A stretch of DNA of 64,000 nt from an uncultured Lachnospiraceae bacterium (GCA_910588775.1 CAJURH010000008.1:1-64000); one strand, 5' to 3'. Counted from the stretch's first letter, positions 25,815 to 34,353 are shown. The notes: a model not told the origin generated them from the sequence alone. Translations and numbers: made by a program.

Positions 25815-27251
25815 CTATACTGTGCCATGCTTCTTGTCTGGACGCCCTTCCCGTTTGGTGTAAAGCATCTCGAAAGCTCCGATCACGTGTTTCCTGGTAT
25901 CTTTGGGTTCAATCACCAGGTCCACATAGCCCCTTCTGGCCGCTGAGAGCACATTGGACTGCAGGGCCTGGTATTCCACGGTCTTAACTTTCCATGTATC
26001 CGCGTCGGCCTCCGGATACATGATCTTAGCCGCCATAGACGCCTCCATTGCGCCCACCTCAGCGATGGACCAGGCATAGACCATATCCGCGCCGATGGAC
26101 TTGCTGTTCATAGCCACATAGGCGCTTCCATAGGCCTTTCCCACGATTACGTTCACCTTGGGCACGGTGGCGTTGGCAAACGCATAAGTGAGACCGCCCA
26201 CCGCTTTGGCCATATGTTTCTCAGAACATTTGGTGGCTTTAAAACCAGCCACATCTGTCAGAGTCAGCACCGGGATATGAAATGCGTCGCAGAATTTCAC
26301 CAAATCCGCCGCCTTCTTCGCCCCTCTGGCGGAAAGAACGCCGCCGAAATCCTCCACGACCTTTCCCTCTTCATCGCAAATGACTCTGCGGTTGGCCACG
26401 CATCCCACGGTACTGCCGTTGAGCCTCATAAATCCGGTCACCACGTCTTTTCCGTAAGCCGCTTTCGTCTCCATGAATGCACGATTGTCTCCAATTCGGG
26501 CCAGTACGATCGCGGCGTTCCCCGCGCAATCCTCCAACCCTGGACAAGAACGGTTCAAGTCATCTTCGCAGGGCTGATAGGGAAGGTCGTCCTCATTGTT
26601 GGAGGGAAGAAAAGTTACCAGACGCTGTATGCACTCCAGAATCTCTTCCTCTGTCCCCACGCCGTCCACCAGCCCGGTCTCCTCGCTCTGGAACTTGGCG
26701 TCCGCCGTATCACATTTGGACACATGATTTCCATCCAAGGCATTGGGCGCATTTACAAACAGTTTACCTGTATCCTGAACCATAAACGTGAAATCCGACA
26801 AAGCCGGAAAAAGGGCCATCCCACCTCCGCAAGCGCCGAATACGCCTGTAATCTGCGGAATCACCCCAGAGGCCATTGCCTGCCTGTGGTAAATCTGCCC
26901 TAGACCATGCAGTGCGTCTGTGGCCTCCTGCAAACGCACGCCGCCGCAATCTAAGAGACCAATGATTGGCGCGCCTGTCTTCATTGCCAGATCGTACAGA
27001 TTGGTGATTTTTTTGGCATGCATTTCACCCACGGTCCCGTTTAACACAGATACATCCTGGCTGTATACATACACCAGTTTTCCGCTGATAACGCCATATC
27101 CGGTTATCACGCCATCTGACGGCGTATCTGTGTCAGCCAGGTTGAAATCCGTATTTCTGGCAGTGACGCCGCCGCCGATCTCCACAAAACTGTTCGCATC
27201 AAGCAAAGAATGGATTCTTGCACTTGCTAAACTTTGCGCTGCATTACTCAT
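25815..27251 (-). CDS. Methylmalonyl-CoA decarboxylase/acyl-CoA carboxyltransferase subunit (MmdA/PccB/12S type)
   Basis: A 478-residue crotonase-fold carboxyltransferase. N-terminal and C-terminal CT halves are recognisable (DCGGVRLQEA; TDVAGFKATKCSEKH; NSKSIGADMVYAWSIAEVGAM). It exchanges carboxyl between an acyl-CoA such as methylmalonyl-CoA and biotin. The start is ATG 27251, with GGAGG nine bases upstream; the frame is open to a TTG at 27311, which overlaps the -10 and is rejected. First gene of the operon. No biotin carboxylase gene is nearby, so the complex probably decarboxylates or transcarboxylates rather than fixing bicarbonate. Confidence 0.88.
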   Translation of the reverse strand: MSNAAQSLASARIHSLLDANSFVEIGGGVTARNTDFNLADTDTPSDGVITGYGVISGKLVYVYSQDVSVLNGTVGEMHAKKITNLYDLAMKTGAPIIGLLDCGGVRLQEATDALHGLGQIYHRQAMASGVIPQITGVFGACGGGMALFPALSDFTFMVQDTGKLFVNAPNALDGNHVSKCDTADAKFQSEETGLVDGVGTEEEILECIQRLVTFLPSNNEDDLPYQPCEDDLNRSCPGLEDCAGNAAIVLARIGDNRAFMETKAAYGKDVVTGFMRLNGSTVGCVANRRVICDEEGKVVEDFGGVLSARGAKKAADLVKFCDAFHIPVLTLTDVAGFKATKCSEKHMAKAVGGLTYAFANATVPKVNVIVGKAYGSAYVAMNSKSIGADMVYAWSIAEVGAMEASMAAKIMYPEADADTWKVKTVEYQALQSNVLSAARRGYVDLVIEPKDTRKHVIGAFEMLYTKREGRPDKKHGTV

Positions 27252-27310
27252 TCTTTCAGCCCTCCATTTTCTATTTGAGTTAAAATCTAACAAATTTACA
27301 TTATTTTTCA

Positions 27311-27339
27311 ATTATAGCGTGTTTTTATGCCACTTTCAA
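27311..27339 (-). promoter_or_regulatory. Strong vegetative promoter of the carboxyltransferase-to-S1 operon
   Basis: On the minus strand TTGAAA, a 17-nt spacer and TATAAT: 5 of 6 and 6 of 6 to consensus at ideal spacing. The first start codon lies about 60 nt downstream of the -10. Confidence 0.8.
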
Positions 27340-27354
27340 TAGTTTTGTTGCCAG

Positions 27355-27384
27355 AAAAAAGCTGCAAAACAATTGTTTCACAGC
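27355..27384 (-). terminator. Intrinsic terminator overlapping the GGDEF stop codon
   Basis: Ten paired bases (27361-27370 with 27375-27384, two wobbles), AATT loop and six T on the minus strand. The stem begins within the last codons of the GGDEF gene. Confidence 0.85.
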
Positions 27385-27869
27385 CTGGAAAGATCTTCAT
27401 AAAAAAGAAAACATTGTTTGCCCGCATGTTTGGACGCATACAGCGCTTCATCCGCCCGGGCGGCCAATTCTTCGTAGACGCTGCCGTCCTCGGGATAGCA
27501 GGCAATCCCCATGCTCATGGACACCAAAGATTCCTCGGACGCGCCCATGCATGCGCCATAAAGCTGCATCGCCTGATTGTACGCCTCTTTCTGGCTGGAC
27601 ACATTGCCCAGAAACAACAGGAATTCATCTCCCCCGATCCTGGCCGCCACCCCTTGCCCATGAGTCATTTGCAGCAACCGCTCTCCCACGGCTTTTAACA
27701 ATTCATCTCCCGCCGCATAGCCGTAGGAATCGTTCACTTCCTGGAAATCGTCCAGATCCATGTAGAACAAAAGCCCGCTTTCCACTTTCTCCCCGTCCAG
27801 CAGATCCGTAATTTTTTCCCTGGCCGTCTGCCAATCATACAGGCCCGTCAGAGAATCCTGTCCGTTCAT
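27378..27869 (-). CDS. Single-domain GGDEF protein (probable diguanylate cyclase)
   Basis: A 163-residue stand-alone GGDEF domain. DSLTGLYD opens the domain, MDLDDFQEVND provides the metal site, and GGDEF is intact at residues 79-83, so c-di-GMP synthesis from two GTP is plausible. No RxxD inhibitory site is visible five residues upstream of GGDEF (the sequence there is HGQGVAAR). No sensor domain or membrane segment is attached, unusual for the family; regulation would need a partner. A PilZ receptor gene lies at 45.9 kb. Confidence 0.85.
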   Translation of the reverse strand: MNGQDSLTGLYDWQTAREKITDLLDGEKVESGLLFYMDLDDFQEVNDSYGYAAGDELLKAVGERLLQMTHGQGVAARIGGDEFLLFLGNVSSQKEAYNQAMQLYGACMGASEESLVSMSMGIACYPEDGSVYEELAARADEALYASKHAGKQCFLFYEDLSRL

Positions 27870-27904
27870 ACGATTACCCCCTTGGACTTCCCGTCCATGC
27901 CCAT

Positions 27905-29104
27905 CTATAAAGCGCCATGAAAATATTTTCCAAACACCCTTTCACAACACCAGGTATAATCTGCTTTTTCTATTGTTCCCGCAGTTATGACAGGATATTC
28001 TTTTAATAGTAAATCCCCCAAATAATACCGGATGTTTCCCACCTTTTTCCCCCGCTTCACCGGAGCTTTCAGGGATTTGGCATAATTTTTCTCTATACGC
28101 ACATTCTCATCTTCCCGCATCAGAATGCGTAAGCTTTCCTTGGGCTTTTCCACCCGAACGTTCACATAGGCCGTGTCCGCCCAGCCCCGGTCCGTGGGAA
28201 TGCCGTCTTCCACGGCAACGGCGCCCAGATCCGGAATCTTTTCGGCTTCCCGATATTCATAATGGCGCAGACCATAGCTGATCAATTTGCGGGTATCGCT
28301 CCATTTATAACTTTTATGGCTTGGCCATCCGCAGGCCAGAAGCGCTACGATAAATGTTTTGCCATCCTGACGAACCGCACCCACATAGCAATATCCGGCG
28401 GCGTTGGTAAAGCCCGTTTTGCCGGACAGCGCGCCTGCCATCATATCTAGCAGCGCATTGGCGTTATGGACTGTGTAATTCCGGGTGCCCTGCACGTCGC
28501 TGAAACTGTAGTTCCTGGTCTGGGTGATGCGTAAAAAAGTCTCGTTTCGAATGGCGTAGCTCATAATCCGCGCCAGATCCGCCGCCGTGGTTCCATGCGC
28601 TCCACCCTCGTCCGACGCGTCCAGACCGTTTGGCGTCACAAAATGCGTATTGGCGCATCCAATCGCCTTGGCTTTCTCATTCATCATGTCCGCAAACCCT
28701 TCCACGCTGCCCCCGATATGCTCGGCGATGGCCACCGCGGAATCGTTATGGCTTTGCAGCATCAGCGAGTAGACCAGATCTTTCAGATAATACTCCTCTC
28801 CCTCCCGAATATTCAACTGCACATCCGGCATGGAGGCCGCATAGGAGGAAACCCGCACAATGTCATCGCCGGGAGCGTTCTCGATGGCCAACATACAGGT
28901 CATGACCTTGGTGGTGCTGGCCATGGGCATAAAGTCATACCCGTTTTTCTCGTACAACACCCTGGCCGTATCCCCATCCATCAAGACCGCGCTCTGGGCA
29001 TAAAGCTGCCGGAGTTCTTCTGGCGCTTGTTCGTCCCCATAGGCCGCCACAGGGCAAAACACCGCGGCCAGAGCAAATAAAAAAACAAAAATTTTCTTTC
29101 TCAT
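27905..29104 (-). CDS. D-alanyl-D-alanine carboxypeptidase (PBP5/DacF type)
   Basis: A 399-residue exported serine peptidase that trims the terminal D-Ala of peptidoglycan stem peptides. Signal peptide residues 1-23; active-site tetrad Ser63-Thr-Thr-Lys66 (STTK), SHN at 118-120, and KTG in ALSGKTGFTN. A PBP5-type C-terminal beta domain follows. No clear C-terminal amphipathic anchor. It is downstream of the PLC-like gene by 61 bp. A second, different carboxypeptidase lies at 32.3 kb. Confidence 0.92.
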   Translation of the reverse strand: MRKKIFVFLFALAAVFCPVAAYGDEQAPEELRQLYAQSAVLMDGDTARVLYEKNGYDFMPMASTTKVMTCMLAIENAPGDDIVRVSSYAASMPDVQLNIREGEEYYLKDLVYSLMLQSHNDSAVAIAEHIGGSVEGFADMMNEKAKAIGCANTHFVTPNGLDASDEGGAHGTTAADLARIMSYAIRNETFLRITQTRNYSFSDVQGTRNYTVHNANALLDMMAGALSGKTGFTNAAGYCYVGAVRQDGKTFIVALLACGWPSHKSYKWSDTRKLISYGLRHYEYREAEKIPDLGAVAVEDGIPTDRGWADTAYVNVRVEKPKESLRILMREDENVRIEKNYAKSLKAPVKRGKKVGNIRYYLGDLLLKEYPVITAGTIEKADYTWCCERVFGKYFHGAL

Positions 29105-29165
29105 ATCCTACCCTCACTTAATACCCACTTCCTGTGATATTAAATGTATGTAAGGGTTTTCCAAA

Positions 29166-29957
29166 TTATGAGTGGGAATTATAATTTCTCTCAAACCTGT
29201 CCGGCAGATCTTCCTCCTCCCTGGCCACGCGCCAAAAATCTTGCAGCATTTGCGCGGCTTCTTTTTCCGCCTGTGCAAATAACTTTTCCAGTTCTTCCAA
29301 ATACGGATGGCATCGGGGGGCACAGGCCGCTTTCATATAATTGCCCCCCACATGTTCATATTGCCCCATCAGCTTCAGAAACGGAAGGATGACTTTTTGC
29401 TTTCTGCCGTTGTCGTCATAGACCATGGTGTTTGTGATAAAAATCATATTTCGCAGCGCGCTCTCTATTTGACAGACTGTGATTTCCGGAAAAACTTTCT
29501 GGATGACCCGGGCATTTTCCCTAGATGGGCGAATACAGCGGGCAGCCGGATAATACCGGTATGGGTTGAGACCCGCCTTCACCATCAGCCTCCGGTCCAG
29601 CTCCTTTTCAATCTCTCCATGACTCACTTCTTTTACCACTGTTCCATCAATATACGGATGACAGACGCTGTCCAGCACGAAATGGCAGACAAATCCCAGT
29701 AAATAGGCCAGCAAGGCGTCATCTTCACACGCCAAAGCCGCCCCCTTCTCAAAAAAAGGGGCGGCAGTTTGGGCGTGCAACCGGACTCCAAACTGATTTA
29801 CCCGGTTCTTACCAAAGCCATAATAAAACAAAATATCCGGCCCGTGCAGGCCAATACGATACAGCTCTCCATGTTCTTTTATTAACTGCCGCATATCCAC
29901 GGGCAACTTCTTGTATACGTTCTTCCCAAATAAATCGTGTGTAAATGTCGTCGGCAT
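29166..29957 (-). CDS. Zinc-dependent phospholipase C-like protein
   Basis: A 263-residue protein with the all-helical zinc-dependent PLC/S1-P1-nuclease-like fold. Metal-ligand histidines are visible: THDLFGK at the N-terminus, LHGPDILFYYG near residue 38, RLHAQT and CHFVLDSVCHPYIDG near residue 92. No signal peptide, unlike secreted clostridial alpha-toxins, so this is the cytoplasmic family common in Firmicutes and of unknown substrate. GGGGGAAGG precedes the ATG. It lies 21 bp after scpB. Confidence 0.78.
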   Translation of the reverse strand: MPTTFTHDLFGKNVYKKLPVDMRQLIKEHGELYRIGLHGPDILFYYGFGKNRVNQFGVRLHAQTAAPFFEKGAALACEDDALLAYLLGFVCHFVLDSVCHPYIDGTVVKEVSHGEIEKELDRRLMVKAGLNPYRYYPAARCIRPSRENARVIQKVFPEITVCQIESALRNMIFITNTMVYDDNGRKQKVILPFLKLMGQYEHVGGNYMKAACAPRCHPYLEELEKLFAQAEKEAAQMLQDFWRVAREEEDLPDRFERNYNSHS

Positions 29958-29978
29958 ATCCTTCCCCCTCTTTCGAAA

Positions 29979-30554
29979 TTATACATCCAGCTTCAGCTGG
30001 ACTTCCTCTTCCGCTTCCGCTTTAAAGTCTTCCATCTGAACCGGATTCATGGCTGGCAGCTCATCCAGCGCCTGCACCCCGAAGGAGCGCAGAAACTCTT
30101 CGGTGGTCCCGAATAAAATGGGCCTGCCCGGCGCATCCAGCCGCCCCACCTCTTTGACCAGATCGTATTCCACCAGTTTATTGACGGTATGGCTGCATTT
30201 CACACCACGGATTTTCTCAATCTCCGCTTTTGTAACCGGCTGTTTGTAGGCGATGATAGAGAGCGTTTCCAGCATCACATCGGTCAGCGCGGCTTTCTTC
30301 GGCTGTATGGCAATATTAATTAAGTATTCATAACATTGTTTCTTGGTGCACATCTGATAAGCGTCCTCCAGCTCAATGATCTGCACGCCGTATTCGTCGC
30401 CCTGGTACCGCTCCATCAGATTCTGCACAATCTTCTTCGTGGTGGGCACATCTTGCCCGATGGCCTGGGCCAGGTCTCCCGCCTCCACAGACTCACCCAT
30501 GGTAAATAAAATCGCCTCAATGGCCGCTTCCAGACGCTTCAACTGCATTTCCAT
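29979..30554 (-). CDS. scpB: Segregation and condensation protein B
   Basis: A 191-residue winged-helix kleisin partner that binds ScpA-SMC for chromosome condensation. ALTDVMLETLSIIAYKQPVTKAEIEKIRG and the GRPILFGTTEEFL motif are family hallmarks. The start overlaps the scpA stop (TGATG); a TTG one codon earlier and an ATG two codons later are also possible. ScpAB act with SMC, not encoded here. Confidence 0.95.
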   Translation of the reverse strand: MEMQLKRLEAAIEAILFTMGESVEAGDLAQAIGQDVPTTKKIVQNLMERYQGDEYGVQIIELEDAYQMCTKKQCYEYLINIAIQPKKAALTDVMLETLSIIAYKQPVTKAEIEKIRGVKCSHTVNKLVEYDLVKEVGRLDAPGRPILFGTTEEFLRSFGVQALDELPAMNPVQMEDFKAEAEEEVQLKLDV

Positions 30555-31300
30555 CAACTCCCCACCGCTTCTATCTGTATCTCATCAAATGTATGTTCCT
30601 GAATAATCCGAATGTCTCCCGTCTTCATCAACTCCAGAATCGCCAGAAAAGTGACCACCACCTGCATTTTGCTGGCCTGTCGCTCCAGCAGACTGAAGAA
30701 GCTGAAACGCCCATGGGCTTTCGCATACTCCCGCACGTAACGCAGCTTATCCGGCAGGCTGGCCTCTTCCCGCTCGATTTTGCCAAACTTGCTACGAATA
30801 GGGTCCAGCTTATCCTCCCTCTTTCGCATCACCGAATGGAACACCCCGTTTAACTGGGATAACGTCACATCCGCCAGCAATTCATTGGGACTGACCGGCA
30901 CGCGGTACCCGGCCACCTCAGGCGGTATAGTCGGCTTCTTGTAGAAATTCTTCCCAGCGGTTTCCATCCGCTCTTTCAGCTCATAAGACATATATTTGTA
31001 CATTTTATATTCCAATAATTTCTCCACAAGTTCCACCCTGGGGTCTTCCTTCTCCTCCTCTTCCTGCACAGGCGCAGGCAGGAGCATCTTGCACTTAATA
31101 TCCATCAGGGTGGCCGCCATCACCATAAACTCACTCACCACGCCCAGGTCTTCCCGTTCCATCTGACGGATGTATTCCATATATTGATCTGTAATCTGCA
31201 CAATGGGAATGTCGTAGATATCCACCTTGTTTTTATCAATCAAATGAAGCAGCAAATCCAGCGGCCCCTCAAACACCGGAAGTTTTACCGGAATCGCCAT
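30554..31300 (-). CDS. scpA: Segregation and condensation protein A (kleisin)
   Basis: A 248-residue kleisin linking SMC heads. The N-terminal FEGPLDLLLHLIDKNKVDIYDIPI is the diagnostic SMC-binding helix; the C-terminal winged helix follows (VVVTFLAILELMKTGDIRI). Start ATG overlaps the stop of the phosphoesterase by one base (TAATG) with GGAGG ten bases upstream. Confidence 0.96.
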   Translation of the reverse strand: MAIPVKLPVFEGPLDLLLHLIDKNKVDIYDIPIVQITDQYMEYIRQMEREDLGVVSEFMVMAATLMDIKCKMLLPAPVQEEEEKEDPRVELVEKLLEYKMYKYMSYELKERMETAGKNFYKKPTIPPEVAGYRVPVSPNELLADVTLSQLNGVFHSVMRKREDKLDPIRSKFGKIEREEASLPDKLRYVREYAKAHGRFSFFSLLERQASKMQVVVTFLAILELMKTGDIRIIQEHTFDEIQIEAVGS

Positions 31301-32109
31301 TACACATCGCCTCCATGCACAATTTCAATCACTATCAGTTCCCTGGGATTGTGTATCCGAAACCTCACAGTATGCTCTCCAAGCCCCGGGCTGACCGCCA
31401 TGTGCTGGCTCCCTTTGGAAAACAGACCACAGCAATACGGAGGAAACAGACGAAAATTAGGCGCCACAAGCCCCCGGTTCTCAGAAAAACGGCATATGCC
31501 CCCATGGTAATGCCCGGATAAAATCAAATCCGCTCCCCAGGAAAAATACGCCTGGGCAAACTGGGGATTGTGGGCCAGCAAAATGTTGTAAGCTTTTGCG
31601 CCCGGCTTCCCAAGAACGCCATCCAGATAGCCATCCTCCATCACGACGCGCCTTAATTTCCGGTAAAACCGTCGCTCCCCGTCCCAGCCCCACAGAGCCA
31701 CGGGAACGCCCGCTCCCACATCCACCGAAACTTTCTGATTGCGCAGGAAGCAAACGCCTTTCCCCTGCAGGCGCTGGTAAAATCGCGGAAACGTATCCCC
31801 GTATTTCTCTGGGTCCTCCATCAGACGTCCCTCGTGGTTTCCAAAGGCATAATACACGGGAAATTTTTTCACAAGAGAATCCAATAGCTCATCCGCCGCT
31901 TCCAGCCGCGGATTGGGTTCCCCAACCATCATGTCGCCGCCCACCAAAACCAGATCCGGCCGGGCCTCTTCCACTGCCTGGGCCAGACGGCAGTTGCCCT
32001 GACCAAAGCGCATTCCATGGAGATCGCTTAAGAACGCCAGACGGATGCTTCCTTGCCGCCCAACCTTCTTTGACAAAATCCGATATGTCTTCATTTTAAA
32101 ATTTTTCAT
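31300..32109 (-). CDS. Calcineurin-like metallophosphoesterase
   Basis: A 269-residue phosphoesterase with all signature blocks: FLSDLHG, GGDMMVG, FGNHEGR, HNPQFA and SGHYHGG. Absence of a membrane helix suggests a cytoplasmic enzyme; relatives (YkuE/YaeI group) act on lipids or nucleotides, so substrate is open. I choose ATG 32109; the frame is open upstream to 32310 but passes through the promoter. There is no ribosome site, and the expected transcript start falls on the ATG, so the mRNA may be leaderless. Confidence 0.85.
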   Translation of the reverse strand: MKNFKMKTYRILSKKVGRQGSIRLAFLSDLHGMRFGQGNCRLAQAVEEARPDLVLVGGDMMVGEPNPRLEAADELLDSLVKKFPVYYAFGNHEGRLMEDPEKYGDTFPRFYQRLQGKGVCFLRNQKVSVDVGAGVPVALWGWDGERRFYRKLRRVVMEDGYLDGVLGKPGAKAYNILLAHNPQFAQAYFSWGADLILSGHYHGGICRFSENRGLVAPNFRLFPPYCCGLFSKGSQHMAVSPGLGEHTVRFRIHNPRELIVIEIVHGGDV

Positions 32110-32116
32110 AGGATAC

Positions 32117-32145
32117 AGTCTATCATGTTCCAGACAACAATTCAA
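32117..32145 (-). promoter_or_regulatory. Candidate promoter for phosphoesterase-scpAB, possibly leaderless
   Basis: On the minus strand TTGAAT, 17-nt spacer, TAGACT. The -10 ends 7 nt before the ATG at 32109, placing transcription start at or next to the start codon. Confidence 0.5.
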
Positions 32146-32203
32146 GTTTTTAGATAATCGCCAAACACACGTTTTTTGTTTGCTGCATCCGCATATTGCA
32201 TAC

Positions 32204-32234
32204 AGAGAAAAGCGCCCACTTCCATGTGGACGCT
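32204..32234 (-). terminator. Intrinsic terminator after the second carboxypeptidase
   Basis: Nine-pair stem (one G-T) between 32211-32219 and 32226-32234 with a six-base loop, followed by TTTTCTCT on the minus strand. Confidence 0.8.
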
Positions 32235-32242
32235 TCTGGAGC

Positions 32243-32261
32243 GTGTTTGAAAACCGCTTTA
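32243..32261. repeat. Solo end of the dispersed GTGTTTGAAAA repeat
   Basis: 19 bp identical to 34162-34180. On the minus strand it supplies the TAA stop of the carboxypeptidase gene (32259-32261) and lies just before its terminator. Confidence 0.7.
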
Positions 32262-33491
32262 CTTTTCCCTTAAAACCATCTGCATACAGATATATTTCAG
32301 ATAATCCCAATACCCCGAAGCCGCCACATCTTCCGCCGCCACGATTTCCACGCTGCCCACTTCTTTCCCATCCAGCAGGTACACGGCCTTTCCGGTCACA
32401 TCTCCGGCCTTTATGGGAGCTTTCAAAGTTTTTTTCATATGTATCTCTTTTTTCATGTCGTCCATGGATTTCCCCTCGGTATCCAGGTAATAAAACGTCT
32501 CGCTGAATTTACAGGAAACGCTGCCCTCTATGGTTCCCGTCACCGGCGTCTTCTTCAATTTTTCTTTATGCTCATCCACGAACATGTTGCATTTGCCGAA
32601 ACCATAATTTAACATGGCCGCAGCGTCTGCAAAACGCACTTTGTAATCTGGAGCCGTCATTACCACGCCAATTAGCGTTATGCCATTTCGCACGGCCACC
32701 GTGGACACACAGTATTTGGCAATGCTGGTGCTGCCGGTTTTCAGACCCACGCAGCCATCGTAGCTGCGAATCAGCTTATTGGTGTTGGTCAGGCCAAATT
32801 CACTGCTGCCACGCTTGGTCACATGGGTGATGGTATCCATCCATACAGAAGAATATTCCAGAATCTTCGGATAGCGGACCACCAACTCTCTAGACATCAA
32901 CGCCACATCGTAAGCGCTGGAATAGTGGTTCTTGGACTCAGTCAGACCACAGCAGTCTTCGAAATGAGTATTCTTCATACCCAGCTCTTCGGCCCGCTGG
33001 TTCATCATCTGCACAAACGCTTCCTCACTGCCGCCGATACGCTCCGCCATGACCACGCTGGCGTCATTTCCCGAGGCGATGACAATGCATTTGATCAGGG
33101 TCTCCACCGTCTGCTTCTCCCCCTCTTCCAGAAAAACCTGAGAGCCGCCCATAGACTTGGCGTAAGCGCTGGTGGAAACCTCTTCCTCCATGGTAATTTT
33201 CCCATCCTCCAGGGCATCGAAAATTAGAATCAAGGTCATAATCTTCGTGATGCTGGCCGGACTAACCTGCACATCTTTCTCTTTCTCAAATATAATTTTC
33301 CCTGTGGCCGCCTCCATCAATACGCCATGGGGCGCCGCAATCTGAACCGCCGCGCCGCTATCAACGCTCTTTTGCCCCTCTTCCTGGCTTTGGGGTTCCC
33401 CATATGCATCACCAGGAAATAACAGAAGCCCTCCTGCCATGCAGATGATGGCAAGACCCACAATAAACAGGTAAAAAAGCCTATTTCGCAT
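32259..33491 (-). CDS. D-alanyl-D-alanine carboxypeptidase (second, DacF/PBP5 type)
   Basis: A 410-residue exported serine carboxypeptidase. An N-terminal hydrophobic signal/anchor (about residues 5-26), Ser80-Ile-Thr-Lys83 (SITK), SGN near residue 138 and GLKTGST near residue 240 form the active site; the C-terminal PBP5-like domain ends with a possibly amphipathic YWDYLKYICMQMVLREK that could associate with membrane. ATG 33491 has GGAG eight bases upstream and is preferred to 33512. The stop codon lies within a repeat end, so the native C-terminus may have been altered by it. Confidence 0.92.
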   Translation of the reverse strand: MRNRLFYLFIVGLAIICMAGGLLLFPGDAYGEPQSQEEGQKSVDSGAAVQIAAPHGVLMEAATGKIIFEKEKDVQVSPASITKIMTLILIFDALEDGKITMEEEVSTSAYAKSMGGSQVFLEEGEKQTVETLIKCIVIASGNDASVVMAERIGGSEEAFVQMMNQRAEELGMKNTHFEDCCGLTESKNHYSSAYDVALMSRELVVRYPKILEYSSVWMDTITHVTKRGSSEFGLTNTNKLIRSYDGCVGLKTGSTSIAKYCVSTVAVRNGITLIGVVMTAPDYKVRFADAAAMLNYGFGKCNMFVDEHKEKLKKTPVTGTIEGSVSCKFSETFYYLDTEGKSMDDMKKEIHMKKTLKAPIKAGDVTGKAVYLLDGKEVGSVEIVAAEDVAASGYWDYLKYICMQMVLREK

Positions 33492-33565
33492 ATTTTCACA
33501 CTCCATTTCCATCCTACTTTTATTGTAAGAGGGAAACCGGACAATTATGCAAAAAGTTTGAATGT

Positions 33566-34123
33566 CTAAAAAAAGTATTGGTCTTTATAAAATTTATCCT
33601 TCTTGGCCGCATACAGGCTGCGCCCCAGATCAATGGTGAATACCAAAAAGGCTAGATTGCCCAGGAAAATCCCCACACGGTAGGGGTACGCATTCACCAG
33701 CCGGTCCACCATCCGGTGCAGAAATCCAAACAAAAGAATGGTGTAAAGCCCCCAGGCAAGGGTGCTCTCCAGACATACGATGCCCTGGTAATTAAAAGGT
33801 TTATCCTCATAATCCCACCAGACCGCTCCGAACAGATGCTGCATCACCTTGGCCACCAGAAATTCAAAAAATGTGGCGATTAAAGCGCCCAGAATATAAA
33901 GAGCTATGTAATGGCCGTCAAAAGGCCGCAAAAGGAAATAGACCCCCAACGCGCCAAATCCATAGATGGGACAAAAAGGCCCTTTGACAAACCCCCGGTT
34001 GGTCCAACGGCGGTTGCAAAACGACATATAAGCCGATTCCACCATCCAGCCCAGGATACTGTATACAAGAAACCATTGGATCAAATGATAAGCGTCAACG
34101 CCCAAAAACTGCCTGCTCAACAT
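33566..34123 (-). CDS. Polytopic membrane protein, putative ABC-transporter type IV (CmpB-like) family
   Basis: A 185-residue membrane protein with about five hydrophobic helices. GWMVESAYMSFCNRRWTNRGFVKGPFCPIYGFG is the family hallmark of the putative ABC_trans_CmpB group, common in Firmicutes and uncharacterised. No ATPase is linked. ATG 34123 follows AGGAGG at 5 nt; the in-frame ATG at 34141 overlaps the ribosome site. Confidence 0.75.
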   Translation of the reverse strand: MLSRQFLGVDAYHLIQWFLVYSILGWMVESAYMSFCNRRWTNRGFVKGPFCPIYGFGALGVYFLLRPFDGHYIALYILGALIATFFEFLVAKVMQHLFGAVWWDYEDKPFNYQGIVCLESTLAWGLYTILLFGFLHRMVDRLVNAYPYRVGIFLGNLAFLVFTIDLGRSLYAAKKDKFYKDQYFF

Positions 34124-34161
34124 AGGCCCTCCTTTTCTCAACCTGTCATTGGTCCTAGAAT

Positions 34162-34315
34162 GTGTTTGAAAACCGCTTTATGTAAACTGCATGTCACAAT
34201 TTGTGGAAGATTTGTTCCAAATGTGGAAAGCGTAGCGGGCTACGCTGACCGAATGCGGGGCAAATATGCCGCAAAGTGGGGCTTGCAGTTGGCTTAAATG
34301 GATTTTCAAACATGC
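34162..34315. mobile_element. MITE-like non-coding repeat element (about 154 bp)
   Basis: Ends GTGTTTGAAAACC (34162) and, inverted, ATGTTTGAAAATCC (from 34315 region) form imperfect terminal inverted repeats. The interior holds a perfect 7-bp hairpin (AGCGTAG/CTACGCT with CGGG loop) near 34230 and a second bulged one around 34255-34274. It encodes no transposase. The whole 230-bp intergenic stretch holds nothing else obvious. Target-site duplication not identified. Confidence 0.6.
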
Positions 34316-34353
34316 TGTAGAACATATAAAAAACACTTTATGTCAATCGCGCG

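Noticed and set aside
34147..34297. Small plus-strand ORF inside the MITE-like element
   Set aside because: It spans the inverted-repeat ends and hairpin; no ribosome site at its start, so it is explained by the repeat.
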